From positions 16,956,538 through 17,020,537 of the forward strand of contig NW_024736071.1 of assembly GCF_018991925.1 (NCBI RefSeq): 64,000 bases of DNA, read 5' to 3'. The translations under genes and the position numbers were made by a program. Positions 1 to 30,489 of the stretch are shown here, piece by piece (position 1 is the stretch's first letter; the number at the start of each line of letters is the position of its first letter). The notes beneath the pieces were generated by a model. That model saw nothing but the letters and a program-made list of their open reading frames with translations, made no database searches and was not told the origin of the DNA. Source of the DNA: Homarus americanus (taxonomy: Eukaryota; Arthropoda; Malacostraca; Decapoda; Nephropidae).

Positions 1-768
1 TCCCTCCTTCCTCCTAAACACAGATAGATGACATTAACCCATCTTAAAATAGTCAAGTTACCCTCTGGCCTGACCAACCATATATATGTATTGATTTGTT
101 CTTATCATTATTATTTATGTAGGTTAGTTAGTACAGATAATTACAGTATGTTGTGGGGATTATAGTTTAGTTTAATTGGGTAAGGAAAGTTTGTTTTTGT
201 GGTTTGAAATGTTAAGGAAACACAATTATTTATTTTTGGGGATTTTTTTGATGTTATTTTTGTCTATTTTTATGTCTTTTTGTTCTTTCTCTTCCCTTGG
301 TGTTTATTCTTTTATTATTTTTCTTGTTTATTTATTTGTTCATTTAAGTTATATATATATTTTACTTTTGTTTGCTTGTGTTTTGTTAAGTAGTGTTGTC
401 AGTGTTACCAGAGCGGTGGTCGACGTGACAACAATTTAGTGGGTTTCTGTTTTTTTCCACAACTAGTAAACGCCTCAATGTTTATACCCATGTTGCTCTA
501 CACTGCTAAACATCTGGTAAATATCAACAACATTTGCTCTGTAATATGCTAAACTTTTTTTGGCTCTATATTTGATGATAAACTTGTGTCTCTGTCTGTG
601 CTAAACCTGTTGCTCTACATCTACTCTGCTTCTGCTCTCTAGTGCTCTACATCTGCTAAAAGAATGTCTCTGCTATGTAAAATGCTAAACGCTGGCTCTA
701 TATGTGCTCTGTCTACTCTCTGTTGCTTTACACACACACACACACACACCAGCACTAACTGAACCCCA

Positions 769-800
769 CCTAACCTAACCTAACCTAACCTAACCTAACC
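769..800 (-). repeat. Short interstitial TTAGG array
   Basis: CCTAA is repeated about six times on the + strand, i.e. TTAGG on the minus strand, the ancestral arthropod telomere repeat. It lies inside an intron next to a CA array. Shorter CCTAA runs also occur near 19694, 35740 and 52800, so it is an interstitial microsatellite and not a chromosome end. Confidence 0.85.
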
Positions 801-1071
801 TCTACCTTCAGTAAATATTAGTTAACACGAGTTGGTGGTTTGTTTGTTCGTTATTCTCTCGTTTTTGTTGCTGTGTTTTTTACCTTGTGTTTTAAATGTT
901 TGTTTGGATTGGGTAGTGCAGTCCCAGGCTCACGTCCGGGAACCATCTGACTTGGTTAGGTAAACTGACTTGACTGATTGACTGGGTGGAACAGGTAGAA
1001 GTAGACAGTTCCATTATGTCGGCGGTGTGTAGTGACCTGTCAGGTAGATAGATTGATTGACAGGTGTTACA

Positions 1072-1077
<6 letters not shown>

Positions 1078-1113
<36 letters not shown>
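1078..1113 (+). repeat. AAT microsatellite
   Basis: An uninterrupted AAT trinucleotide run in the Runx upstream intron. Confidence 0.95.
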
Positions 1114-1114
<1 letters not shown>

Positions 1115-1308
1115 TAATTAGTCCCTGCTGGCTTTGTAACTAACTAAACTAACTTGTAGCTGACGTTAAGGTGTTAGATGAGTGTGTGTGTGTGTGTATG
1201 TGTGTCTGAGGCAATTAAGATTTCAAATACACACACACACACACCTCTCTCTCTCTCCCTCTGTCAGCCAGCAAACATTGACCACATCCCTCTCCCTCTG
1301 CCCCTCAG

Positions 1309-20751
<19,443 letters not shown>

Positions 20752-23180
20752 TACACAAAACAGGTGGTGGAGGACAGGCCGCCCACCACCACAAAGTGAT
20801 CGCTTATACTCCGACCCCGCAGCAAACTCGACAAAAAATTTAACGAGTAAAATATTGTCCCCGAGAGTATTCGTGTACCTCGAGAATGCAACTCTTATAT
20901 CACCAGTAATATAATTAATGTTGCCTGATAGTTTATTTATTGTACTCTTATGAAGGAAGTATAAACAAGTGATTTTTTTAGCTCAAGTCGGCGATGTATA
21001 TATGACGTCATAACACTCGTGCCTTCAATGTATTAAAACTATGTATTTTACGAATGCAGATTCTTGTGTGTCTGTTCATCCGTCCGTTTGGTGATGACAA
21101 GACACCTGATAATGTAGAATTTAAAGTACAACAGTTTCACCGTGTGTGGCGGGGAAGGCTCTTGTGTGTGTGCCAGTGGAAGTAACGGGCTTGCGTCTGC
21201 CAGTGGAGGCATTGCGCTTGTGTCTGCCAGTGTAGGCAACGTGCTTATGTCTGCCAGGAGGGGCACTATAAATGTGCTAATGGAGGCACTATGCGTGTGC
21301 CAGGTATAGACACACCATGAGAGTGCCAAGGGAAGGACAACGTGTGTGCGTGTCGGGGGAGGCACTGCACTCTATATGCTCACAATGAACTATTTGCTCG
21401 CGTCCAATATAAATGCCCACATGTACTGTACAATACCTTTGGTGCCTTGATTACCAGTAGGCTTCACAAAGAATACAGTGCACATGAAATAATTTATATA
21501 CAAGTTATTATAAAGTGTGTGTATATAATAATGTACTAGTTCCTGAAGCAGTGGGTGTACTGGACGTTAAGCAGACATGGTATCTGTACTCTGTCTTCCT
21601 CTATCGATCTTCCAATTATTAATTCTTTGTGTGTAGTCTGTGGGAGACTTGAAATTAAGGAAAGTGCTTTACAAATATGCAATAATGTGGAAAAAATCAT
21701 AAATATTTAGCTTTTTTAAAATGGGAAAATATTTTTTTTAACAAAGAATTGCACTTGGCAACTAGAAGATGGGTGACTATGGGTGACTAAAATATCCTGA
21801 TGGTGCAGGATACAGTTACCTCCTCTCACCCAAAGTTACTTCTGGGTAAAATTAAGTTACTTTGAGTATTATAATGTTGTCTCGGGTAATATTAACACCG
21901 AGCAGTTTTGTCATTATCTTGAATATCATATATTCAGGTATTGGTCTAATTCATCAGTGGTTTAATGAACAGGTGTTTTCATGTTTCAATCAACAGGTTA
22001 CTTACATGGTTAAAAAAAAATTGTGACAAAGTGTATGTGGCGAGGGAGTATTTATTATGTATTTGAAGGATGATGTTAGAATTTTCAGAGCCAGATAATT
22101 TGGACAGCGTTGCTGACTGTTGTAAGTCATGTACCGAAGGCTGGGTAATACTCAACTTTGAATTTATGATATTGTAAAAAGACAATATTTAGTGAAGCAC
22201 CCGAGTAATGACGCCTCAGGTGTATTGTGTGTGTGTGTGTGTGTGTATCATGGGTGGTGTTAAGTAGCTTGATGCACTGTGCAGTGCTGTAATGTGAATT
22301 CTCAGGTCTTGTCATTGAATACTCCTGCCAATCTCTGCTCAATCAAAATACCTGTTGTTTGTGTGTGTTAACCTTGTGTATATAACCACTGGTGGACGAT
22401 GGGCAGCTTTTTTTTTATTGGTATAAACTGAGATTCAGTATTTTAAAAAATGTCTCAATTGCTATTATCGAAATATCTGTCGTTTGATCATTTCGATGTT
22501 AGACAATTGTTACTCCAGCATAAAACAAGAAAAAATGGATGACTTTTTTTTTGCAATCTCATAATAAAATATGTAAAAGTCCTTTTCTGTGAGATCTGTT
22601 AACAGTCCATGATGGCTATTTACATATTTTGTTATATACATTTGATCGTTCCTATAGACTGTAGGGCAGCAACGACGTCACTCGTGCTACGTTAAAGCAG
22701 GGTCTTGTAGAACTGAACTGTCTTCATCTTGAATATATGTCTCAGTCACAACAGCAAAGGCGGGGGGTAGCTCCTCTATTGTCGTCACATGCAGCTCACT
22801 ACTTTACCAATCATCGGGCATCTTTGCTTGAGAAAATTCCATAGGCTTACTGGTACGCCTATCAAAATTTTGCTTCCCAACACCCGCTCCAGAAAATATT
22901 GTCAAACCTTAGCAACTCGGTATTATTGTGATGACTACTGCGTTACCTCACGTGACTGAGCAGTTCACGAATCTCTCGATGTTGAAGTTACAGTTTCTAC
23001 AGACGCGTGCAGTGTTGACGTATATTATCTGCATGATAAGTCAGTATGTAGTGCAAATGTCGCTGTTGCAGTGGAATATTGCTTTAAGGTTTGTAAATAG
23101 CTAATTTGCCCCCCTGTAATGTGTCTCGACTTGTAGTCCTGGAAGTTGATGATAATAAAGCTACATTTTATACATCTTAG
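20752..23180 (+). other. Runx: Runx 3' untranslated region (inferred extent)
   Basis: After the stop codon the sequence is AT-rich, lacks long tandem arrays and has no credible ORF. It contains three matches to the Pumilio-binding consensus UGUANAUA, at 20995-21002, 22377-22384 and 23092-23099. A good polyadenylation signal AATAAA is at 23154-23159. An earlier AATAAA near 22563 could give a shorter form. A GT run lies at about 22228-22248. The extent is inferred from the signal, not from transcript data. Confidence 0.55.
23154..23159 (+). terminator. Candidate polyadenylation signal for Runx
   Basis: A canonical AATAAA, followed by a T-rich stretch (ACATTTTATACATCTT) within 25 bp. It is the best-placed signal between the Runx stop codon and the AT repeats of the intergenic region. 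Confidence 0.5.
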
Positions 23181-23376
23181 TATTTGCTTCTTCACCTACA
23201 ACCACACACAGCAGTGACCCCGAGTCGTAGTTAACTGTTTGTGCATTGTGATCAGCCTTCACAAGATGGTACAGTTGTTTTAATGTGTCTGTGTGTGTAC
23301 ATAAACTCGTACATGCATACTCGCATATGTGACCATACACAGAACCACACAGGAAAAGGGAAACACCTTAGCTTTC

Positions 23377-23377
<1 letters not shown>

Positions 23378-23461
<84 letters not shown>
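23378..23461 (+). repeat. AT microsatellite at the end of a dispersed repeat
   Basis: Over 40 AT units. The 40 bp on its left (CACAGGAAAAGGGAAACACC, then TTAGCTTTCGTCT) are the reverse complement of the segment around 25595-25640, so the AT run marks the end of a dispersed element. Confidence 0.9.
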
Positions 23462-23466
<5 letters not shown>

Positions 23467-24491
23467 TACACGCATACGTTTAATCATAATTCTGAACATA
23501 TTATTGAAGCATTATTATTGGCACAAGTAAAGGTTAGGCTTCAGCAGGAGACGCAAATAATATATCCCACCAAAAACAACAGCTGGGTGACCAAGGTACC
23601 TACCATGCAATGACCAACCAGAGGTGGTGTACTGATTGATGTTACCTCAGTCTTGTTTACTGTTGGTGAGGTGTAGTTTGTGCTTTCATCGCTTACTCTC
23701 ATATTCGGTTATTTTGAGCTGTATATACTGTAGTTCTTTTTAGGAAACAAATCAAGACCGATAATTCCGTGATATAAGGTTTTACATGTACAGTAAACCA
23801 GATGGTAGTGAATTCGTAAAAGTGTTTTAGACAAGTTAAGAACAGTCGTGTGGAAACTGGCAACAGCCAATTTACAAGCTAAAAGAAAACGTAGCAACAT
23901 TTACACAATGAAAGAAAACGTAACTCCACAATAAAAGGGAAATCTCTTGTATAGTGATAAATAGTCCTGTATAATGATATTGATTTTGAAACTAATATAT
24001 ACAGTCGTCCCCAACTCCTGTTCAAGAAATAACACTCAGTTCCTTGGAAGTGACATATCTCAGTACCTCAATTTATGGATATGTAGGTACTCACAATCCA
24101 GGTAAATTCCACCTCAATGTTTTGTGATATATTATGAAGGAAAATCTTCATTGTTATGTTCATTTTAAGGTATGCAATGTAAATCTAGTGTGTCGGGGGA
24201 GAGGGAGTAAGGTAAAATCAAGTGTGAATATCATTTTTGAAGCGGACTAAAGGAACCAACTTTCTTTTTAGCTTAACACCTTTATTCGTGAGACTCAAGT
24301 ACAATTATATATAAGTACAGTAAATTCAGCAGGTTCATAGTGCTGACGAAGTAGTAATTATTTTCTGCCACACAGGACAGAGGTTTACATTTTAAGGGAG
24401 ACAAGATCTTTACAATCACTAGACAAGCGAATTTAGGATTATTATTATTACTTTTTTTTTACTTTTATCCTCTTCACCACTGATCGGCTTG

Positions 24492-24656
24492 TTAGCCGCT
24501 TGGGCGATCGGTCACGTCTCTGTCACGCACTGTTGGCAAATACTGGGTATGCACCGGCTCCTGAATGTACCTGAACCTGCTCCAGTGTTGGTCAAGTCTT
24601 CTCTTGAAAGAGCTCACACTCGGTGCCGTCACAACACTTTCTGGTAGATTGTTCCA
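24492..24656 (-). mobile_element. LINE 3' fragment (reverse-transcriptase C-terminus)
   Basis: On the minus strand a 55-codon open frame reads from about 24656, with LPESVVTAPSVSSFKRR and then LDQHWSRF, and stops at TAA (24492-24494). This is the typical C-terminal signature of CR1/L2-clade reverse transcriptases. Only the 3' end of the element remains. A second piece of the same family is at 30239-30305. Confidence 0.8.
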
Positions 24657-25296
24657 AGAGTTTTAGTAATAAATTTGAACATTATCTTACACGATTTTTA
24701 TCCGTTTTCTGCGTAGCGGACTGCGCACGTAAATATATCAGCCAACAAGTGGTTAAAAAATGGTTGCGAATTTCATTGTGTGACAATAAAATGTTTGCAA
24801 AAAAGAATGAACACACGAAAGACAATAATTCTGCTTCCCTCCTTCGGGGCAAACAATCCTGTGATTCACGGAAAGTCATCTTGTTATTCGTTGAAAAATA
24901 ATAACTCTTTAGAAGCTTGTGCTGGGATAATGACAGTTGCTGGGATATTGACAAATACTGGGATATTGACAGGTAATTAGTTATTGAAAGGTATGAGGGC
25001 TATTGACGGATGCTGTGATGTTGACAAGTTTCATAATGTTGACAGGTGATGGGATAATAATTTATGTTCTGCTGTCACTACGGCGCGGCGTCTCAACATC
25101 TACAAGGCTCAATGACTGAAGCAATCATGTCGCAGGTCAGTTTTGACTGACTCCAGTGTGTTCCACTACCACAGGGGTGTTCCTCCAACTTATTAGTAGT
25201 GGAACACCTTAGGTACCTGTAGGGAGTATAGGTTAAACTCATGCCAAAAATTATATTCATTTGTACTGTGCTGTTGTTGTTATAATGTTATTATTT

Positions 25297-25364
25297 AACT
25301 CGAATGTGTTCAAATTTATTTGTCAGTGGCTAAAGGTTAAAAATGCTTTGAACACATTCGAGTT
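25297..25364 (+). repeat. Perfect 18-bp inverted repeat with a 32-nt loop
   Basis: AACTCGAATGTGTTCAAA (25297-25314) is exactly reverse-complemented at 25347-25364. Transcribed, it would form an uninterrupted 18-bp hairpin. Flanking bases do not continue the pairing. It may be the terminal inverted repeat of a tiny element or a hairpin in its own right. Confidence 0.85.
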
Positions 25365-25385
25365 ACTGTAAATGTAGGATAGATG

Positions 25386-25731
25386 ATTAGTGGGTCCCAT
25401 ATATTTGACCTGACTTAACATGACTAGTTACGTCGCCCTTTCCGTAAAGCTCCTTTGTGTGTGTGTGTGGTGGTGTTGGTGTGCGGATTAGTGGATGTTA
25501 TATTTATGACCTGACCTCATGTTTAGTAAGGTCACCCTGTGTACTTAAGCCTCTCTCGGTCCTTGTAATTTACTTGCCTCTGAAGATGTCTTGAATAAAG
25601 ACGAAAGCTAAGGTTCTCCACTGTTTCCCCTTTCCCTGTGTGATTTTATCAAGATTTATCTTATCCACTTTTCCATTGTGGATAACCATAAGGAAAGAGA
25701 AAACACGAAGTTCCCAAGCGCTTTCGTGTAA

Positions 25732-25735
<4 letters not shown>
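25386..25735 (+). mobile_element. Dispersed retroelement-like repeat with a hammerhead-like core
   Basis: Two diverged direct copies of GATTAGTGG...GACCTGAC lie about 107 bp apart (about 25388 and 25487). They are followed by a segment also found inverted at about 23340-23380 and by GAAGTTCCCAAGCGCTTTCG adjoining an AT array. That layout resembles terminal regions of Penelope-like elements in invertebrates. No reverse-transcriptase remnant is visible, so the assignment is tentative. Confidence 0.45.
25580..25606 (+). ncRNA. Hammerhead-ribozyme-like core motif (unproven)
   Basis: CTGAAGA (matches CUGANGA), one extra T, a perfect 5-bp stem GTCTT/AAGAC closing GAATA, then GAAA. This is the conserved order of a hammerhead core, and such motifs are known in Penelope-like elements. 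The extra T between CUGANGA and stem II and the lack of clear stems I and III mean it may be degenerate or coincidental. Confidence 0.3.

Positions 25736-25822
<87 letters not shown>
25734..25822 (+). repeat. AT microsatellite
   Basis: About 44 AT units at the right end of the 25386-25735 repeat. Confidence 0.95.
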
Positions 25823-25827
<5 letters not shown>

Positions 25828-27783
25828 GGGTTTTTATAATTAAATAGCTTTAAAATGGTTTCTGTCGTGAAATGTGTATAGGAAATTATACCGAGATATG
25901 ATACACAATTGTTGGAGTCATACTGTTAATCCAACCGTTTTCTATGGTAAGTAAAGTTATGTTCGTGAAAGGGAAACTATTATTTTGCCTCCAATATAGT
26001 GTTTTTCATTATTTCCCAAACTCTTCAGAATATACGACAATTCGTGTAAAAAGTGTCTCATACGTCCCCATCTAGACTCTTGTATACAGCTTAATAATCA
26101 TACCGCCAGAAAGACATATCATATCCATAAAAAAACGGTGTTATTATCGTTTCGGTCGTCAAGCAAATTTTAAGATTTTGATTACTGCCGTTCGAGGTTA
26201 GGTTGAAATTTTGTTTTTCCGATGGTTTTTGATGTGTTTTGAACGATTCTGACCCACTTCCAAATAGGTGGATGATCGAGATGATAATTTCACTTTAGCC
26301 TTATGACAACTCTTCAGACGATACATGATAGGACAGATTTCACAGACATTTAAAATCATGAACATCATCAGGACAGTCCCTCCCTACTGTCATTCTTTCC
26401 TCTCACCCTTACTTAGTCTCTCTCTCTCTCTCTCCCTCGTCCATTCTTTTCACTTCCTCCTTTCCCTTCCTCCCTTTCCCACTTCGTCTGTCCCTCTCGT
26501 CACTTCGTCTCTCTTTCTGTCGTTTTTTCTTTTCTCTCTCTCCCTCCCTCCCTTCCCCCCACTGTTTCTCTCCCTGTCCTCCTTTCTCCTCCACTCTTTC
26601 CTTTTATTCACCCCTTTTCCTCTCTTCCCACTTACTTGGCACAGTCAGTAGGGTGAATGAAGAACTCCCCGACAGTATCACAGCTTCCTTGCACAGCATG
26701 GCACACACCACCTGGGGGGGCACAAGAGTTTGTCACTTACCGCTGTCGTCAACTTAAAAGTCTTAATTCTCCCTTTATACTGTACTGTATGTATTGTAAT
26801 TATAAAAGCGAATTTGCCTATTTTCAGTCAGGTTAGCAGCAGGGCTGGGATGGGAAGACTGCCCAAATGCATCCTTGATATTGGTAATTAAATTCCTTCT
26901 CGGTATTATTGTACAATACTTGATAGTGCCGTTACAGTGTGTGCAGTGATATACCTTGGAGCATTTAGTTTTAGCCATCGAACTGTAGTTGAAAATTTGA
27001 ACTTAAACTATGAATCACATTTAATTGTCCTTGGAGTATGATTTTTTTATAATTAATTGCCCTAATCGACAGAACACGCAATTATCAGAACGTCTAGGAA
27101 TAACTATATTGAAATTTTGAGGAAAATGGATTTTTCGGCCCCAAAAATTAATTTTGCTCAAAATCTCAGTGTAGGTTGTTCTCGACATGATGAATCAAGA
27201 TCTGTAGTCGAAATGTTGAAAATTTGATAATTAACTGACTAAAACGGTATCGCTGATGAATGAATGACACTATAATTATGTACTGAAGCGGTAACCCAGT
27301 CAGCTATTCACCGTCTTATAGAACGGGGGGGGGGGCTTAGCGCCTATTTTACCGTCACATTCCTCAAAGTCATAATAAATGTATGACCAAGTTATCAGAC
27401 TAATAAGATAACATTGAAGGAAAGTTTAGCACAGTAAGCACAGGGTCAATTTAAAATCTGTGAAATATTAACGCCATTTTGTGTTATGTTTCCACTACCA
27501 ACACAAAATTGACGCGAAATTTTGTAATATATACTTAATATTTTTTCCACCAAGCGAAATATACACAAATGTCTTTTCAGATTTCTTGAAAATATTGCAA
27601 CATAATGTTTACTCAGTCACATTTGATGCATTGATCTGATTGTACAGTGTCAAGGGTGAAGGAGACTGTAATATAAGTTGACATATCTAGAGCTCGTTTT
27701 AGAAGGTTGTAAAATATTGTAAACATTCTTGCTTTATATGTTAACGCTAGCGTCTCTCTCTCTCTCTCCTCCTTCCCCTCCAG

Positions 27784-27945
27784 GCCTCTTCTATCTTGTT
27801 AACATTGAGTAATGCCTCCACTACCATCATTACCACAATCACCACCATCACAACTAATACCACCATTACCACCACAATCACCACGGCTTCCACCATTACT
27901 ACCACATTCTCAACCACTTCCACTACCAACACCAACAAGAAGTGA
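27784..27945 (+). CDS. Possible Thr-rich terminal exon (unrecognised, doubtful)
   Basis: A very good acceptor (long CT run ending TTCCCCTCCAG) precedes 53 codons rich in Thr and Ile (ASSILLTLSNASTT and onward), ending STTNTNKK and TGA. No partner exon or polyadenylation signal was found nearby. ACC/ATC triplet repeats are common in this genome and produce such frames by chance, so this is a weak candidate only. Confidence 0.15.
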   Translation, partial: ASSILLTLSNASTTIITTITTITTNTTITTTITTASTITTTFSTTSTTNTNKK

Positions 27946-28252
27946 TCAAAACTAGTGGTATAAGGGTACTCATTGATGTGTAAAAACATTTTGCAAGGAC
28001 CTACTTATCATGATTGATTTAAATATTGCAATGGTATGTAGTTAGTCCTAAAGATGACGTGTTACATATGCTATATGTTGTAAGAAAGAGGTAGAGATTA
28101 GGTGCGATTTATTGCATGTGAGATGTTAAGCACTATTGTGTATTTCTCGCCTATAAGATTGTTGGGTTAGTGTCACATAGCTGCTGGTCACGCACTATAC
28201 TGTTAGGTTAGTGTCTTAACAGCCACTTGTCATGCTAAATACTGCTACTATT

Positions 28253-28289
<37 letters not shown>

Positions 28290-28611
28290 AAGTACTAACT
28301 ACTACTACTACTTTTTTTTTTTTTTTTAAACGTGGCCCCAAGCTTCCCCCAATGATTTCTCACTGAGCCGTCTTGATAACTAAATAAATCCCTGTACATC
28401 ATAATACAAATACTTGTGATTAGTTTACAGATCACCTTTCATAGTTCCCTCCAAACCATCGTTATTAACACTTTCGTAATCGTGAAAATAAGTTCATTGA
28501 AGTCAATCTAAAGACAAAAACAAATCATCGTCACCAAAATAATGTAAACACAATATACGTAGACACAGCATTGACATTTAGTTAATAAGGTCAGCATGGA
28601 TGTTACTTTAC

Positions 28612-28809
28612 CTGAGGGAATGGTTGTAGTTGTGGTTGGGTTAGCTGTTGTAGTTGTAGCGACGGCTGTGGTTGTGATGGTATGGACCGTAGTAGTGGCA
28701 AGGCGCATCGTTGTAGTGGCAGGGGGTGTGGCGGTGGTGGCAGGGACCGTAGTTGTAATGGCAGGTGTGGCTGTAGTGGCAGTGATGGGCGGGGTAGTAG
28801 CGGCCTCGT
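28612..28809 (-). CDS. Possible Thr/Ala/Pro-rich internal exon (mucin-like, doubtful)
   Basis: On the minus strand a strong acceptor (TCTTAAGTCCCCCCCAG) opens a 198-bp frame that closes at a donor CCCTCAG|GTAAAG. It is phase 1 at both ends. The encoded stretch is Thr/Ala/Pro-rich (EAATTPPITATTATPAITTT and onward), like an O-glycosylated mucin segment. No second exon could be linked to it, and degenerate GTNGTN triplet repeats on the plus strand could explain the open frame. Confidence 0.25.
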
Positions 28810-29099
28810 CTGGGGGGGACTTAAGACAAAACACCGCCTCAGTTATCAATCAACACATCGGGGAGGGACTTACTTTATGTTCTGTATTACACGAAGATTA
28901 GGTTAGGTTAGTAGAACGTTTGAGTGTATCAACAGCATTTCACCTCGATTACTTGTGATGCTATGCTTTAAAACTCCTGTAGAAGCATATAATGAGAGAG
29001 AGAGTGTGTAGGGGGGGATCTGGTGGCTGCTATGTCATAACTATGGCGGCATAAAGATGTGTATGGAGATAGTCGACCACAGCTGATTAATGAACTACC

Positions 29100-29345
29100 T
29101 GGCGCCGATACCCCCCCCACGGTACACACACTACACCCTCTCTTGGGCACTCATGCCGATACCCCCCTTACGGTACACCACACCCTGGGTACCTACCTGG
29201 CGCTGATACCCCCTTTACGGTACACCACACCTCTCTTACACCCTGGCGCTGATACCCCCACGGTACACCACACCCTCTTGGGCACTCCCTGAGTGCCGAT
29301 ACCCCCCACCCCCACGGTACACCACACCCTCTCTTGGGCACTGCA
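29100..29345 (+). repeat. About 50-bp tandem array, five copies
   Basis: The unit includes CGCTGATACCCCCC(TT)ACGG, then TACACCACACCCTCTCTTGG. Copies differ by short indels. Confidence 0.85.
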
Positions 29346-30238
29346 CCCCTCTTTAACGTTTACCACTTAAGTTTAAATAAATTTTTCGGAAATCAGTAAC
29401 AGCCTGAATGGTGATTTTTTTAAGACGGCTGTCATATTAAATCAAGTGGCCAAATAGTCTAAAAAATGCCGGACAATATTGTATCCATATTTTGCACCTG
29501 GTAGATAACAGGGCTCGCATGAATTGAAAGGTTGGCTGAAGAACCTTTGTAATATTTTTTGTACTACTGCTCACAGGAGGAGCATGAGGTGCACAATAAA
29601 ATAGGCTGTATCCAATAACCCCCCCTCCTGGCAAAAGTCTCTCTCTCTCTCTCTTGTTGTATGGCGTTGCTACACATAACTCAAAACTAAGCCTCACAAA
29701 TATTAAAAGTTGGAGATTACATTGTGACTAATGTTGCCCCTGATTGTATGATTGGCCGCCATAAATCACAGTAAACGTTAAGTTGCACACATGATGAAGG
29801 CGACTCGCCATTCTTTGTTTTTTTTATTCTTTAGTCTGAAATTCCGCAGTGAAAAATAGTCACGATATTTTCCTTACCTACCTTAATCTGACCTTAGCTA
29901 CTCTAATCTAGCTTCCTATAACCTAATTCAATCTAACATAACTTAATCTAATTTATCCCAAACTAATTTAACGTAACCCAACTTAATTTAACCTAAGCTA
30001 ATCAAATATATTAACACGGGCAGCATGTACAGCAGAGTGAGGATGGTGGCGCAATCAGAATGTAGAATGATATTGGTGGACGTGATAAACACCCCTATAG
30101 AAATATCCAGTGCACATGGCCTCAGAATGCCCATGATATTGGTCAGATTTCAAAAAGTTTTATTTTTATTGGTTGTAATTCAGTATATTTATGTGTTGTT
30201 AAAAGTGAGTTGGGAGAAGTGTAGTATAATTATTGAAG

Positions 30239-30305
30239 TTAGCCGCTTGGGCGATCGGTCACGTCTCTGATAAGCATTTTGGCAAGTACTGGGCATGCAC
30301 CGGCT
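30239..30305 (-). mobile_element. LINE 3' scrap, same family as 24492-24656
   Basis: GTTAGCCGCTTGGGCGATCG and the following bases to GCATGCACCGGCT match the 3' end of the fragment at 24492-24556, in the same orientation. Confidence 0.75.
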
Positions 30306-30432
30306 TTAGTCATTTAAACACTTATTGTGGTCCACTTACCTGCGTGCGTTATGTGTGAGGAAGGGGTGGGGGTGCACTGATGTAGTGTTTAAAGGCCTTA
30401 GTTGAAATACTTGTTGACTCTTAAATCATAAC

Positions 30433-30433
<1 letters not shown>

Positions 30434-30486
<53 letters not shown>
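30434..30486 (+). repeat. TC microsatellite
   Basis: About 26 CT units, followed 55 bp later by a 230-bp purine-rich tract (30550-30770). Confidence 0.95.

Positions 30487-30489
<3 letters not shown>

Larger units (their letters stand above)
1..1308 (+). other. Runx upstream intron (3' part)
   Basis: This stretch precedes the first recognised Runx exon and carries no exon I can support. It is AT/GT-rich. From about 493 to 730 there is a degenerate recurrence of TGCTCTACAT and TGCTAAA. It then holds a CA array (731-749), a short TTAGG-type array (769-800), an AAT array (1078-1113), a GT array (1182-1205) and a CA array (1229-1244). The 3' end is a CT-rich tract leading into the acceptor at 1308. 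Confidence 0.6.

Noticed and set aside
176..439. 87-codon hydrophobic frame (possible membrane protein)
   Set aside because: It is Phe/Leu/Ile-rich from T-rich intronic DNA, with no homology I recognise and no splice or promoter context.
769..800. Telomere end
   Set aside because: The TTAGG array is very short and is flanked on both sides by ordinary intron sequence.
24682..24954. 90-codon minus-strand frame next to the LINE scrap
   Set aside because: It does not continue the LINE C-terminus and shows no recognisable domain; probably chance.
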